From: Fragilaria crotonensis
Lineage: Eukaryota > Bacillariophyta > Fragilariophyceae > Fragilariales > Fragilariaceae
NCBI GenBank assembly: GCA_022925895.1
Contig: JAKSYS010000011.1
Location: forward strand, 229,727 to 293,726
Length of the DNA: 64,000 nucleotides
Direction: 5' to 3'
The notes beneath the pieces are model-generated. The model saw only the letters and a list, made by a program, of their open reading frames with translations, had not been told where the DNA came from and ran no database searches. A program made the translations under genes and the position numbers. Below are positions 44,401 to 55,578 of the stretch, piece by piece (position 1 is the first letter of the stretch; each line of letters opens with the position of its first letter).

Positions 44401-45195
44401 GTCCTAACTGTATGTCGAACTGTTCGCGGCTACAAGAAGCTTTCACTGATAACGCGAGTCGAACTATCCAGGAGTGAATTTAGCCTCCCATCCATGCAAT
44501 TCGACACTTTTGGATTTTGGCTCGACACGGAAGCCTCGGTACTTCGAGCAGTGATCAAGGACTACGATGAAGGTGTTCATGCGTTGAGTCATGCGATTTT
44601 GGCAGTCGCCCCTCTGTTTGTACCAAGTTGTGGTTCTGATCTCAATTGTGATCATGGGCATCATGACTGTACTCGAGTCGTCATCTTTGATGTGCGAGCA
44701 GGTGGTTCTGGTATTTGTGCGCAGTTATTCAAGCACGTATTCGTCCCTGACGGATTACTGGAAACCGCAATTGACCTAATGGAAACATGTTCTCAATGTC
44801 GTGGGGGTTGGGGCTACGAGGGAGGATGTCCTGCGTGTCTCCACTTTGGTCAATGCCTCGTATTTAATCAACATCTCAACCGCATTGCTGCCATCCACGT
44901 TGGCAAAAGGCTACTCCAACGAGTACGTCAGACGGCGCTGTACAAGGAGAATGCAGCAAGGCTTGCCATTGAAAATGATGCACCGGCACCTTTACACGAC
45001 AAAGATTGTGACGAGAAGGAGCGACCGTCGCCCAATAGTTCGACGGTCGTTTCGCCACGTAGAAAAGCTCGTGCCAGGGCGTTGCGCAACGCCAAGGAAG
45101 TTGCACCCACCAAGGAACGAAATGTGGTCATGGGGCGAGCTACATGGCCAACAGACCGAGAGAACAGACGTCAAGTGGACGCTGATGTAAACTAA
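41442..45195 (+). CDS. HRQ1: Hrq1-type superfamily 2 helicase with MZB/DUF1998 region
   Basis: Two exons, 41442-43844 and 43915-45195, give ~1227 residues before any N-terminal addition. Helicase motifs: Q-like YSHQAIAIESAM, motif I CTGTGSGKS, Ia FPTKALAQDQ, II VVIDEAHMYEG (DEAH), III ACSATM, IV IAFCRTRCLVEW, V GTNALELGVDVGGID, VI QQAGRAGRG. Exon 2 holds VNLRSIEPINYAIVDLSH and the C-terminal domain with CSQC...GCPACLHFGQC, the four-cysteine MZB signature, preceded by VVIFDVRAGGSGI. Hrq1 proteins are RecQ4-like 3'-5' helicases in DNA crosslink repair and telomere maintenance. The final ~80 residues are basic. The ATG at 41442 is the first in frame; the true start may be 41080. Confidence 0.85.
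43845..43914 (+). other. Helicase intron (70 nt, phase 0)
   Basis: Donor CCT|GTAAGT, acceptor TTCCTTAG|TTTGTC. Splicing joins KTHP to FVDKPWTRVNLRSIEP, keeping the Hrq1 reading frame; reading through meets a stop at 43949. Confidence 0.85.
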
Positions 45196-46457
45196 GCGTC
45201 AAAATCTATTGGTGTCATACGCGCAGGGACCGTGATGAGTGATGATCCGGGGAGTCGGCATCAATAAGATCTCACTTCCAACATATCAGCGGCACTGAGT
45301 AAGGCTTAAATGGACCTTGAAGCTTGAAGTAATCGGGTGCGATACGCCTCTCGAAGGATAAACCATGAAAAAGAAAAGCATACAAATTGAGTATTCGTTA
45401 TTCGTATTCCGTCATGCCAGAGTCCTAAGTACGGAGTGGCAGCGTATTAGTAGTACCAGGACCATCTACGGTACTCGAGTATATGTTGGAGTGCAGTGTC
45501 CCGACTCAAGGTAAGACTCACTTCGCGAAAAGCCCTGTGAACGACGAACGAAGGCAGCGCTGTCTATTCGTGGTTTTCCATAAACATATACGCTAGTATA
45601 AATGCTAAAATTACTCCGTAATGCTACTCTTTCACTCATTTCTCCAAATCGATATTTAAGGGCGATTGCGCGGTCCGAAATATTCTTAATCGTAGATTCG
45701 AAACTTGATCCTGCCCTCGCGCCAGTCATAATTTTTTGCCTCGAGTATAGACGAAATAGAACTTGAGGGACTGCACCGACACGACATTCGATATAATAAT
45801 ACAAAGGAGTATTGCTGTTCCTCGGACACATGCATTCCCGAGTGGCTAATGAAGTGTCTTTGACTTCCATCACTTCGCGATCTAATGTCGGTTAGGAATT
45901 CTGCTATTCGTTACGGCAGTACAGGGATAACAATTTTTCAAAGATTGTCAAATGCAGGGCACTTGCCTAGGACATAATGACCTATTGTGACTGTGACTAC
46001 AATTCAATTAAATGAAAACAATGTCCCAGATACCAGGATCACGACCGTGTGCATTTTGTATGATACTCTGAGTATTTACCTCTACTATCTTGTCCCAATC
46101 CAAACAACTCAACATCTCTCTCTCGTTCGGACTGTGTGGACGCTCTCGCTCTCGATTTAAGTCGTTTTCAATATATTCTTTTGCCACCACCACCCTCACG
46201 CCACAACTCTTGTTTTGGCGTCATCATCGCCCACACACGAGCTCATGTATTGACACACTTTCCGCAAAACAAAAATATATTTGGATAGAGTGTTGTATAC
46301 AAAGAGTGTGTGACTGCGACCTCATCGTTAGTCGGCACTTTTACTCGGGCTCGGATCGGTATCCATAAAATCGGTGCATTTTCTTAGAGGACCTTGACTG
46401 ATAGAGAAACATCATCACAATCACACGAGATTGATACACTTTTACAATTCGCTGACC
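45196..46457. other. Intergenic, likely 5' region of the giant repeat gene
   Basis: No gene recognised on either strand. CT-rich stretches around 46105-46160 precede the giant gene and could be part of its promoter or leader. Confidence 0.4.
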
Positions 46458-49400
46458 ATGTCGTGGCATTCACAAGAGAAGGATACTCCCAAATGGGATT
46501 GGACGTCGTTTGATGGATCATTAGAAGATATTGAAGCCGACGCGTTTACCTTGGAAAGTTTGTAAGTGATGAGCCCTGATCGTCGTGATGCTGATACAGC
46601 TATCGCAACCATCAAAAAGTCGATCGGAAATTCAGTGTTTCGTGGTGTGGAGCATTGCAGCTCTGGAGAATCCATTTGGATCAGGTGCGGCAGCTGTCTC
46701 TACCATGGATTGTCAGGTCCAGTGTTTTGTCTTGTTGTCGAAGGATGATACATCCCACACATGACATGCTAGCTTCTACCGGGAAGTCAGATTGTGTGAT
46801 TATACCATTGTTCCGTCTACTCCTTGAGCCTGTATGCGCGCACATTTCATGTTCTCTCTCTAACAACAACTTATCCCTTCCAAACCCCCTCAAAACTTCA
46901 TCATCAGACGCGATTCGAGTGATGAACCAATGTTCCTACCATCAAGTAGTAGTGATGAAGATGATGTTGGTGACACTGATTCCGAATCTGGATCAATGAC
47001 AGAACAAAGTATACCTTATAATAGCAGTTTTTCAGAGTTGGACTCGGATCAAAAGCTTCCTGCAACAACATATGCTACGACGAATACTGCGGGACTCAAG
47101 GGGATGGGCGAAGAAGATGTTTTTGATGATGAACATGACAGCTATAGTGATGAATCGGATGCTATTGAGGAACCAAAACCATCCAGAACGTCAAGACTGT
47201 TCAAAATTGCTGCTACTGTTGGGATTGGTGTTCTGTCAGCGTTTACATTTCTAACAACTGCCAAGAAGGACGATGGTACTGATGAAGTCGATGCAGCGGG
47301 ACAATTAATAAATCGGCAAGGACAGGATGTGCACGTTGCGGGGTACCATGCACCACCAACCAATAATGTTGATACAGTAGCGGGGTACATACCGCCACAA
47401 CCACATCAAGCAGAGGTTGCAGCCTACGTGCCACCACCACCGGATGGGAAAGTATCAGGCCAAGCAACGGCATCCGCCAAGGCAGCGCAGTAAGTACATG
47501 TGTTGCATGTTGTTCTTTTTATGTTGATACACAAACTCGTGATCTAAAATCTGGCGCTTTGACATGTTGTAGGGCACAGCAGGTCATGCACCAAATGTCA
47601 GTCGATGCCTCGAAAAATGCAGCTCAATCGGTCGGAAGTGCATCGGCTTCGCTAGCAACCAGTGTGACGCCACCTGTAGCCAGTGCTGCTCGAGCGACAT
47701 TTTCTACAGGTGTTGCCACGGGGGTAGTGGCTACGGTTGTGGCTGCGTGTGCCATAGGTTTGGCTCCCAAATCTTCTTCGGCAAACGCCATCGCCCCTTC
47801 GCCGGCCCCGTCACTGGAATGCATAAGAAACAACACGGAAGTAGATACCGTGACCATTCGTGCGAAGAATTGGCAGACACTATTCACGGACGATGAAAAG
47901 TTGATTTTGAAGGAATCATTTGTTGACATTTACAACAATCTCTCCCTCGGATGCAACGACAGATACAAACGCGAACTGAAAAGTGCTGTCTTGCAGAACC
48001 AAACATTGGAATCAAATGATGATAAGTCCCCTATTCTTCTTTCTAACTGGCGGGGCACAGTCCTCTGCGATGCGTGCCCGCCCGAGTCTCCACTCTTTGA
48101 TGAGGAACGGCCAGAGGGCAGAAGAAAGTTGGAGAACGTTGATAATGGAATCTACTTGTCGGAATTTCTGACGATTATTATCGAGGTCATTGATAAACTT
48201 TTGGAGTCAAAATCAACACCGACACCCACACAACCACCGCCACGGTCACAAAGCCCGAATGCTGCACCTACAATAGCTACCCCGCCCCTCAATTCTGGAA
48301 GTCCGCTAACAATTTCTCCCAGTCAAGCAGGGGATTCCAACAATCCAAGCATTCTGCCAGGCAATCCAACTCCGTTGCCAACCACAACGGAACCATCTTC
48401 CGAAATAATTGAGGCTATAATACCGACAAAGTCACCAGCTCCCAACGCGAGTCCATCGACCATTTCCGAAAGCCCGAGTGTAACGCCAGGCAATCCAACA
48501 CGATCGCCAAGTACGATGTCACCGTCAGCTGAAGTAGGTGTGACCTCTATTCCTAAGACTGTTGCTCCGAGTCCATCGACGGCAACTGATAGTCCCAGTG
48601 TGACGCCTGGCAATCCAACGCGAACGCCAAGTACTACACAACCATCCATGGAATCTGTTGACTCTAATATCCCTACAACTGAGGCTCCGAGTCCATCGAC
48701 GGCAACAGAGAGCCCCAGTGTGACACCTGGTAATCCAACTCGATCGCCAAGTACGATGTCACCGTCAGCTGAAGTAGGTGTGACCTCTATTCCTACGACT
48801 GTTGCTCCGAGTCCATCGACGGCAACTGATAGTCCCAGTGTGACGCCTGGCAATCCAACTCGATCGCCAAGTACGACACAACCATCCATGGAGTTGGTTG
48901 ACACTTCTGTCCCTACTACTGAGGCTCCTAGCCCATCGACGGCAACTGAGAGTCCAAGTGTGACGCCTGGCAATCCAACTCGATCGCCAAGTACAATGCA
49001 ACCATCCGTAGAGTTAGTTGACACAACTTTCCAACGACTTTTGCTCCAAGTCCATCGACAGCAACTGATAGTCCCAGTGTGACGCCAGGCAATCCAACTC
49101 GATCGCCGAGTACTACACAACCATCCATAGAGTTGGTTGACACAACTTTCCCAACAACTGTGGCTCCGAGTCCTTCGACAGCAACAGATAGTCCCAGTGT
49201 GACGCCTGGTAATCCAACCCGATCTCCGAGTGCTTTAATCGTCAGGTTGCTCAACACCCCTTTTCCCACGACTTTCGCACCGAGCCCATCGACGGCCACA
49301 GAGAGTCCGAGTGTGACGCCTGGTAATCCAACACGATCGCCAAGTACGACACAACCGTTTGAGGAGTTAGTTGACACTGCAATTCCCACGACCTTCGCAC

Positions 49401-52400
49401 CGAGCCCATCGACGGCCACAGAGAGTCCGAGTGTGACGCCAGGCAATCCAACTCGATTGCCTACCACTTTGCAACCGTCGATCGAGAGTGTAAACGCAGG
49501 TAATCCAACGACTGGAACTCCAAGCGCATCAATACCTACGACAAGTCCAAGCATAACGCCTGGTAATCCAACTCCGATGCCCAGCACTATGCAACCGTCG
49601 TCACAGTCGATTGAAAATCCTCTCCCAATGACTTTGGCCCCAAGCCCATCGACGGCAACAGAGAGTCCCAGTGTGATACCAGGTAATCCAACTCGCTTAC
49701 CGAGTAGTCCACAGCCATTTGTGGAGTTGGTTGATACTGCTATTCCCACGACAGTGTCTCCTAGCGCATCGATGGTTACGGAAAGTCCAAGTGTAACGCC
49801 TGGTAATCCAAGTCGATTGCCTACCACTATGCAACCGTCTCTCCAGATGGGTGACACTACTATTCCTACGACTCTAGCTCCGAGTCCATCGACAGCAACA
49901 GATAGCCCCAGTGTGACGCCTGGTAATCCAACTCGATTGCCGAGTACTTCACTACCAATTGTGAAGTCGACTTTCACTGCTATTCCTACGACATTGGCAC
50001 CGAGGCCATCGATGGCAACAGAGAGTCCCAGTGTGACGCCTGGGAATCCAACTCGATTACCAAGTACTACACAACCATCAGCTGGAATGGCTGGCACAGC
50101 AATTCCTACGACTTTGTCTCCCAGTGCATCGATGGCTACGGGAAGCCCCAGCGTGACCCCTGGCAATCCTACGCGATTGCCGAGTACAACACAACCATCA
50201 GCTGGAATGGTTTTCACAGCTTTTCCCACCACTGTTTCTCCAGGTGTATCGGTTGTTACGAGAAGTCCAAGTGTAATGCCAGGTAATCCAACACGATTAC
50301 CAAGCACTTTGAAACTAGAAGTTGCTGGCCCAACTTTTTCCCCAGTCACTGTGGCTCCGAGCGCCTCAAGGGATACAGCGAGGTTCAGCTTTGCGCCTGG
50401 CAATCCGACTCAATTGCCTAGTAACACACCACCGACTGTGGATCTGGTTGACACACCTCATCCCACGACGATGTATCCAAGCGCCTCAAAGGTTACAGAA
50501 AGCCCCAATGCCATGCCGGGTTATCCACCTCGATTTCCGAGTACTTTGCTGCCATCGGTTGAATTGGTGGTAACACCTCTTCCTACCAATGTTGCACTAA
50601 TCACACCACCGGTGACAGGAAATATACGTGTACCTACTGGAAATCCGACTCTTTCCCGAGTACTACACAACCGTCCGTTCGATTGGTTGACACGGAAATT
50701 CCCACGACAGTGGCTCCGAGTACATTGGAAGCTACAGCTAGTCCAAGTGTTGTGCCTGGCAATCCAACAGTATCGCCGAGTACTTTGCAACCGTCATCTA
50801 GATTGGTTGACACGGCGATGCCAATGACTGTGGTGCCGAGTGCGGTAAAAGTATCGGCGAGTCCTAGCGTCATTCCTGGCAATCCAACAGGATCACCGAA
50901 TACTATACAGCCATCCATTGCATTGACGACGACAGCAATTCCCACGACTGCTGCTCCTAGTGCTTCGAAGGCTTCGGAAGGGCCTAGTGACATGGTCATT
51001 TCATCAGACAGTCCAAGTACATTGTTCTCTACGTCTCCAAGTTATGATTTAAGCTCTTCACCCTCCGATTCGCCTTCCGTATCCAGGAGCTTGAATCCGT
51101 CTCGCACTGAAACGTTGACGAGAGAACCGATGACAACAGACCATCCTAGTGCAGTGTTAGAAACACCATCTACTCGACCCAGTGAAAAGATGACTGATAT
51201 TCCCAGCTCCATGCTATCTGAGTCTCCCAGTGTCGATGCGACCTATTCACCCTCCATATCGCCAACTGTAACGAGAAGCCTTGGTCCGTCGAATGTTGAA
51301 ACAGTATCGTTGGGTCCGACGACAACTGACAAGCCTACTTCACCATCAGGCGTTCCATCACTTGAACCCAGTGTTGATGTCTCGGAACGACCTAGCTCGA
51401 TGGTCTCTGATGGTCCCAGTGTTCTAGCAAGCTCTTCACCCTCCGAAGTTCCAACAGTCGTGGCGACTGTGTCTTTGAAGCCGACCACAACTGACGAGCC
51501 TACATCACCATCTAGTGCTCCATCTCTTGGACCCAGTGCAGACGAGTCGGAGAGTCCTAGCTCTGTGGTCTCCGATTCTCCCAGTGTTCGCGAAAGCATT
51601 TCGCCATCCGAATTGCCATCCGAATCGCCATCTAAACCCAGGAGCTTTGGTCCGTCGAATGCTGAAACAGCATCGTTGGGACCGACGACAACTGACAAGC
51701 CTACTTCACCAGCAGGCGTTCCATCACTTGCGCCCAGTGTTGATGTCTCGGAACGACCTAGCTCGATGGTCTCTGATTGTCCCAGTGTTCTAGCAAGCTC
51801 TTCACCCTCCGAAGTTCCAACAGTCGTGGCGACTGTGTCTTTGAAGCCGACCACAACTGACGAGCCTACATCACCATCTAGTGCTCCATCTCTTGGACCC
51901 AGTGCAGACGAGTCGGAGAGTCCTAGCTCTGTGGTCTCCGATTCTCCCAGTGTTCGCGAAAGCATTTCGCCATCCGAATTGCCATCCGAATCGCCATCTA
52001 AACCCAGGAGCTTTGGTCCGTCGAATGTTGAAACAGTATCGTTGGGACCGACGACAACTGACAAGCCTACTTCACCATCAGGCGTTCCATCACTTGAGCC
52101 CAGTGTTGATGTCTCGGAACGACCTAGCTCGATGGTCTCTGATGGTCCCAGTGTTCTAGCAAGCTCTTCACCCTCCGAAGTTCCAACACTAGTTGCGTCT
52201 GTTAGTCCCAGTGTTCATACTACGGACAGTCCTAGCTTGGTGCTGTCTGCTTCTCCGAGTTTTGACGCAAGCGTTAGCTTTTTGCCGTCGGAGTCGCCTT
52301 CCGTCGCCAATTTCTCGCTGCCATCGCCCGTCCCATCGGTTTCGTTGGGGCCGACTTTCTCCGACAAGCCTTCGTCAGCATCAGAGGTTCAGTCAGGTGT

Positions 52401-54533
52401 TCCTTCATTTGGTCCTAGTGATAGTACATCAGACATTCCTAGCTCGGTGCTGTCTGTTTCTCCGAGTGTTATTGGAAGCGTCAGCTTTTTGCCGTCGGAA
52501 TCGCCGTCTGTTGCCAATATCTCGGTGCCATCGCCCGTCCCATCGGTCTCGTTGAGGCCCACTTTATCGGACAAGCCCTCAACACCACCAGAGATTCAAT
52601 CAGGTGTTCCATCAGTCCGCCCCAATGTAGATTCTTCGGACAGTCCAAGCTTGTTGCCGTCTGCTTCTCCGAGTGTTGGCGGAAGCGTCAGCTTTTTGCC
52701 GTCGGAGTCTCCGTCGGCCCCCAATAAATCGGTGCCATCGCCAGTCCCAAAGGTTTCGTTGAGGCCGACTCTATCTTTCATGCCTACAACGGCATCAGGT
52801 ATCTCATCAGACGTTCCCAGTCTCAATACGTCAGACAGTCCGAGCTCTTTCTGTCTGCTTCTCCGAGTTCTGATGCAAGCTCAAACGTTTTGCCGTCGGA
52901 GTCGCCATCTGATGCCCATAGCTTAGCGCCATCACCAGTCTTAACGTTTTCGTCGATCCCGACCGCGTCCGACGAGCCTTCAGCACCATCAGGAGTTCCA
53001 TCAACAGGAGCTCCGTCGTCGCAAAATGACATTTCACATGCACCGAGCACTCTACCGAGCAATGGACCTTCAATTGCTACGAGAAGTCCATCAAAGGAGC
53101 CTTCAACTATATCAGTGGTAACACCCTCTGGAGTGCCATCCCAGACCCAGTCTTTGATTCCCTCTGATATCCCAGTCATCACGGTGCCACCTTCTTTGTC
53201 ATTGTCCTCTGTCCCGAGCAGTTCACCATCCCAGATTCCTACAGAAGCTGTCATTCCGTCTATGGAACCTAGCGACATTCCAACTGGTAGTTTTGTGCCT
53301 TCCTCTCGGCCAAGTTCATTTCCGTCTGTTGTTGCGTCTCCGACCATCGTCGATGTTGGTGGGTGCCCATCTGTCAAGCTTGACTTTGATACCAGAGGAG
53401 ACGGCTCCCCTCTACTTGGCGGTGAGTTTGTGAAGTATGACTGGCGCGACCGGTACGGACTGATTGTAACCGCATCTTCGCTTCTGGGTGGTGTTACTCC
53501 AAATGATATGCCTCGAGTTTTCGATACACAAACTATTGATAACATGGTCCAAAGCGGGAACCTTAACATCCTCAGCCCTAATCTGTTGTGTCCGGGAGGT
53601 GTACATGGGTTAGCATTGGGAACCGCTGGAGGTCCTGGACAACCAGGTGAGAACTGCGAGCCGAAAGGCAAAGGACTGGTGATTCAATCTGCCTATAATT
53701 CATTACCATGGGCAAGTGGCGCAGTGGGCGTTATCAACTTTGATTTTGACCCGCCAGTTGAGAAGCTTTTGTCGATTGGTCTCCTCAATGCCGTTGACGA
53801 CTTGGACTTCATAATAGTGTCGACAGCGTCGGGAATGGAAACGATTCCCATCAAGGGTTTCGGCGTCAATGCGGCCCTTGATGTGAACATCAATGTGTTC
53901 AATGTTCGATCAGTTGCGGTTCATATTCACGGACAGCGAGTCATCACACACGTAACGTTCTGTAATTCCGACGACGACAATGCTCGCAAGTTGCAAGTGC
54001 GGAACCCCTCGTCAGATTCCACCTCCGTCGCACATTCTTTCAGATGGCGTGAAATCGGCATTTAAAGCTGATCAAATACAGAGAATTCAAATGGACCAGT
54101 GCAAAATTCAGGGTCCTGAAGGAATGATTGAAATTTTGAACCATTCATCATCTGAAGTCACATTTGTGGTCCATCCAGTCTCGCAGCGAGAATATGACAT
54201 GCAAGGATCGACTTGGTTGGCAGTCGACTACCCGACTCCGAATTATGGATTAAATTGTGTTTCCAAGATGACGTTGTCGAGCAAGGATACCATTGTTGCC
54301 ACTGCTGATTGCGATGATGGTGTTGCCGTTGTTGACGTGTATGCCTTCTCGGAAGGTCTGCTGGGGCAGCTAGATGGTGGTGCTGTTATTCCACCATCCG
54401 CATGTCGCATGTCTAGCGATGTCATCAACTTCAAAGAGATTTGTCACTATCGATTCCTACTCGTGTGTTCAAGTTCTCCAGCGGAGCGAATGCAACCGAA
54501 CAAAATTGTTTCGCCGTTGCGGCGGAGATTTGA
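46458..54533 (+). CDS. Giant Ser/Pro/Thr-rich repeat membrane or cell-surface protein
   Basis: Exons 46458-46561, 46908-47489 and 47573 onward; ~2500 residues. The N-terminus is acidic (SSSDEDDVGDTDSESGS) with two hydrophobic segments (KIAATVGIGVLSAFTFLTT; GVATGVVATVVAACAIGLA), the second followed by a short folded region (LKESFVDIYNNLSLGCND). Then come ~1600 residues of repeats: PSVTPGNPTRSPSTTQPS-type, SLGPTTTDKPTSPSG-type and SVSFLPSESPSV-type. A beta-rich C-terminal domain follows (VKLDFDTRGDGSPLLGGEFV, HGLALGTAGG, SVAVHIHGQRVITHVTFC), then GLLGQLDGGAVIPPSAC. The frame shifts by one base near 49032, 50655, 52853 and probably ~54000 and ~54460. Likely a glycosylated wall or adhesion protein (inference). 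The end is uncertain: stop at 54531-54533, or 54651 in another frame. Confidence 0.65.
46562..46907 (+). other. Giant repeat gene intron 1 (346 nt)
   Basis: Donor AGTTT|GTAAGT, acceptor CATCATCAG|ACGCG, phase 2. Joins TLES to LRDSSDEP and then MFLPSSSSDED in frame. Confidence 0.75.
47490..47572 (+). other. Giant repeat gene intron 2 (83 nt)
   Basis: Donor GCGCA|GTAAGT, acceptor TGTTGTAG|GGCAC, phase 2. Joins ASAKAAQ to AQQVMHQMS and bypasses the stop right after the donor. Confidence 0.85.
48350..50990 (+). repeat. 120-bp coding minisatellite, ~22 units
   Basis: The phrase ggNaatccaac (GNPT) recurs about every 120 bases from 48361 to 50878, each unit encoding 40 residues (PSVTPGNPTR, then PST-QPS, then VDT-IPTT-APSPSTAT). 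Two units are exactly 119 bases (48969 to 49088; 50639 to 50758); these hold the frameshifts. One unit is 114 bases, an in-frame loss of two codons. Confidence 0.95.
51298..52190 (+). repeat. 366-bp coding repeat, two near-identical units plus part
   Basis: The phrase acagNatcgttggg recurs at 51301, 51667 and 52033. The first two 366-base units differ at only a handful of positions, pointing to a recent duplication or ongoing homogenisation. Each encodes 122 residues rich in PSS, SPS, GPS and TTTD. Confidence 0.95.
52240..52930 (+). repeat. 207-bp coding repeat, ~3.3 units
   Basis: The phrase agctttttgccgtcgga falls at 52276, 52483 and 52690, and a variant near 52884, which is 13 bases short of the expected spacing and carries a frame change. 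Units encode 69 residues (SVSFLPSESPSV, PSPVPSVSL, DKPS). Confidence 0.9.
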
Positions 54534-54659
54534 GAGCTGTGGAGTTAGGTCCTCTTACTCAGAATTCGTTGGGATTACCATGTCACCTGGTCTCGCCTTA
54601 CTCTTTATGACGGTTGTGAACTGGGGTCGCGTATATTTGCTTAAAAGATAGCTGAAAAA

Positions 54660-55578
54660 ATCTGAAGTTCGTTGCTCTTATCGTAAATGCGTTTGTTGCA
54701 ATCACTTAGACTATGTAATCGGATAGTTGGTGTTGTTTTGTATTGCCTCACGTTCAGTCGCATTGACAACGCCCACTGGGAGTACTCAAGTACTCCTGGC
54801 GACACCGCATCCTCGTTCTCTCCCTCGCTGTGTTGGATCCAATGTATAGCTGTGGTATAATCGGAATCTACGTTTAGATTCTTTGCAATATAGACTTAAG
54901 GTATATATAATGAAGAATGGTAGAAGAGGCGGCCGTTTGAATTGCCCTCAGCATCGTACCAATGGCTGTCGAGACGGAGAGTTACAACCCAATAGCTCGG
55001 GAACCGGTATTGGGGTATAATCTGGCCTTTTTTAGTCAAGCAATGATCATCATCATTAATCATTCATCATTGTTTGTGCCCGCCATGCAATATAGAGTAA
55101 AAACACCGTCATGAAACGTGAAGGGTACAAGTACCACAATCCTCCCTCCAGATGTGGATCAAACACTGCTCAAAAGAGTCGTCCTGAAAAGCACTCAATG
55201 GTTCCGCTTCCGTTTCAAATGATGAAAGGTGTAGGTGCTTCGGTGTCTCATTTTCTTGTATGTATGATCGATTTCAGTTGTCACAAGAACAGATCGGCTG
55301 GCTGCAGCCGTAAGAAAAAAAGTGAAAAAAAGCGTGCCAGATCTGAACGAGCTACCGGTAGCATTCTTATCGTTTGGCAGATCGTAGGTTCTAGCTGGGG
55401 CGTTTTGTCATATTGTCAGGAAATACCACGGGAATTGTGCGAATCGCGAGTAGACGTTCATTTAGAAGACACTATCTTCGGTCGTTTTCTCGTCTTGACC
55501 ACATTCTTAGACCGCTGTAGGATTTCTCACATTAGTGGTCCATGCTCCTCGTGGACGACGTGTGCTCATCAGCACGTC
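54660..55578. other. Intergenic between convergent genes, no gene recognised
   Basis: A 157-codon plus-strand frame at 55111-55584 has no recognisable motif and a poly-Lys stretch from an A-rich tract; I do not call it. This holds the 3' ends of the giant gene and of the second GARP/MYB-like gene. Confidence 0.4.

Noticed and set aside
48323-49120. 265-codon minus-strand frame
   Set aside because: Antisense shadow of the same repeat region.
48928-50403. 491-codon minus-strand frame (VGLPGVTLGLSVAVDGLGA repeats)
   Set aside because: It is the antisense of the 120-bp coding repeat; the repeat's codons leave the opposite strand free of stops. The sense strand has introns and domains on both sides.
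51243-52064. 273-codon minus-strand frame
   Set aside because: Antisense shadow of the 366-bp repeat.
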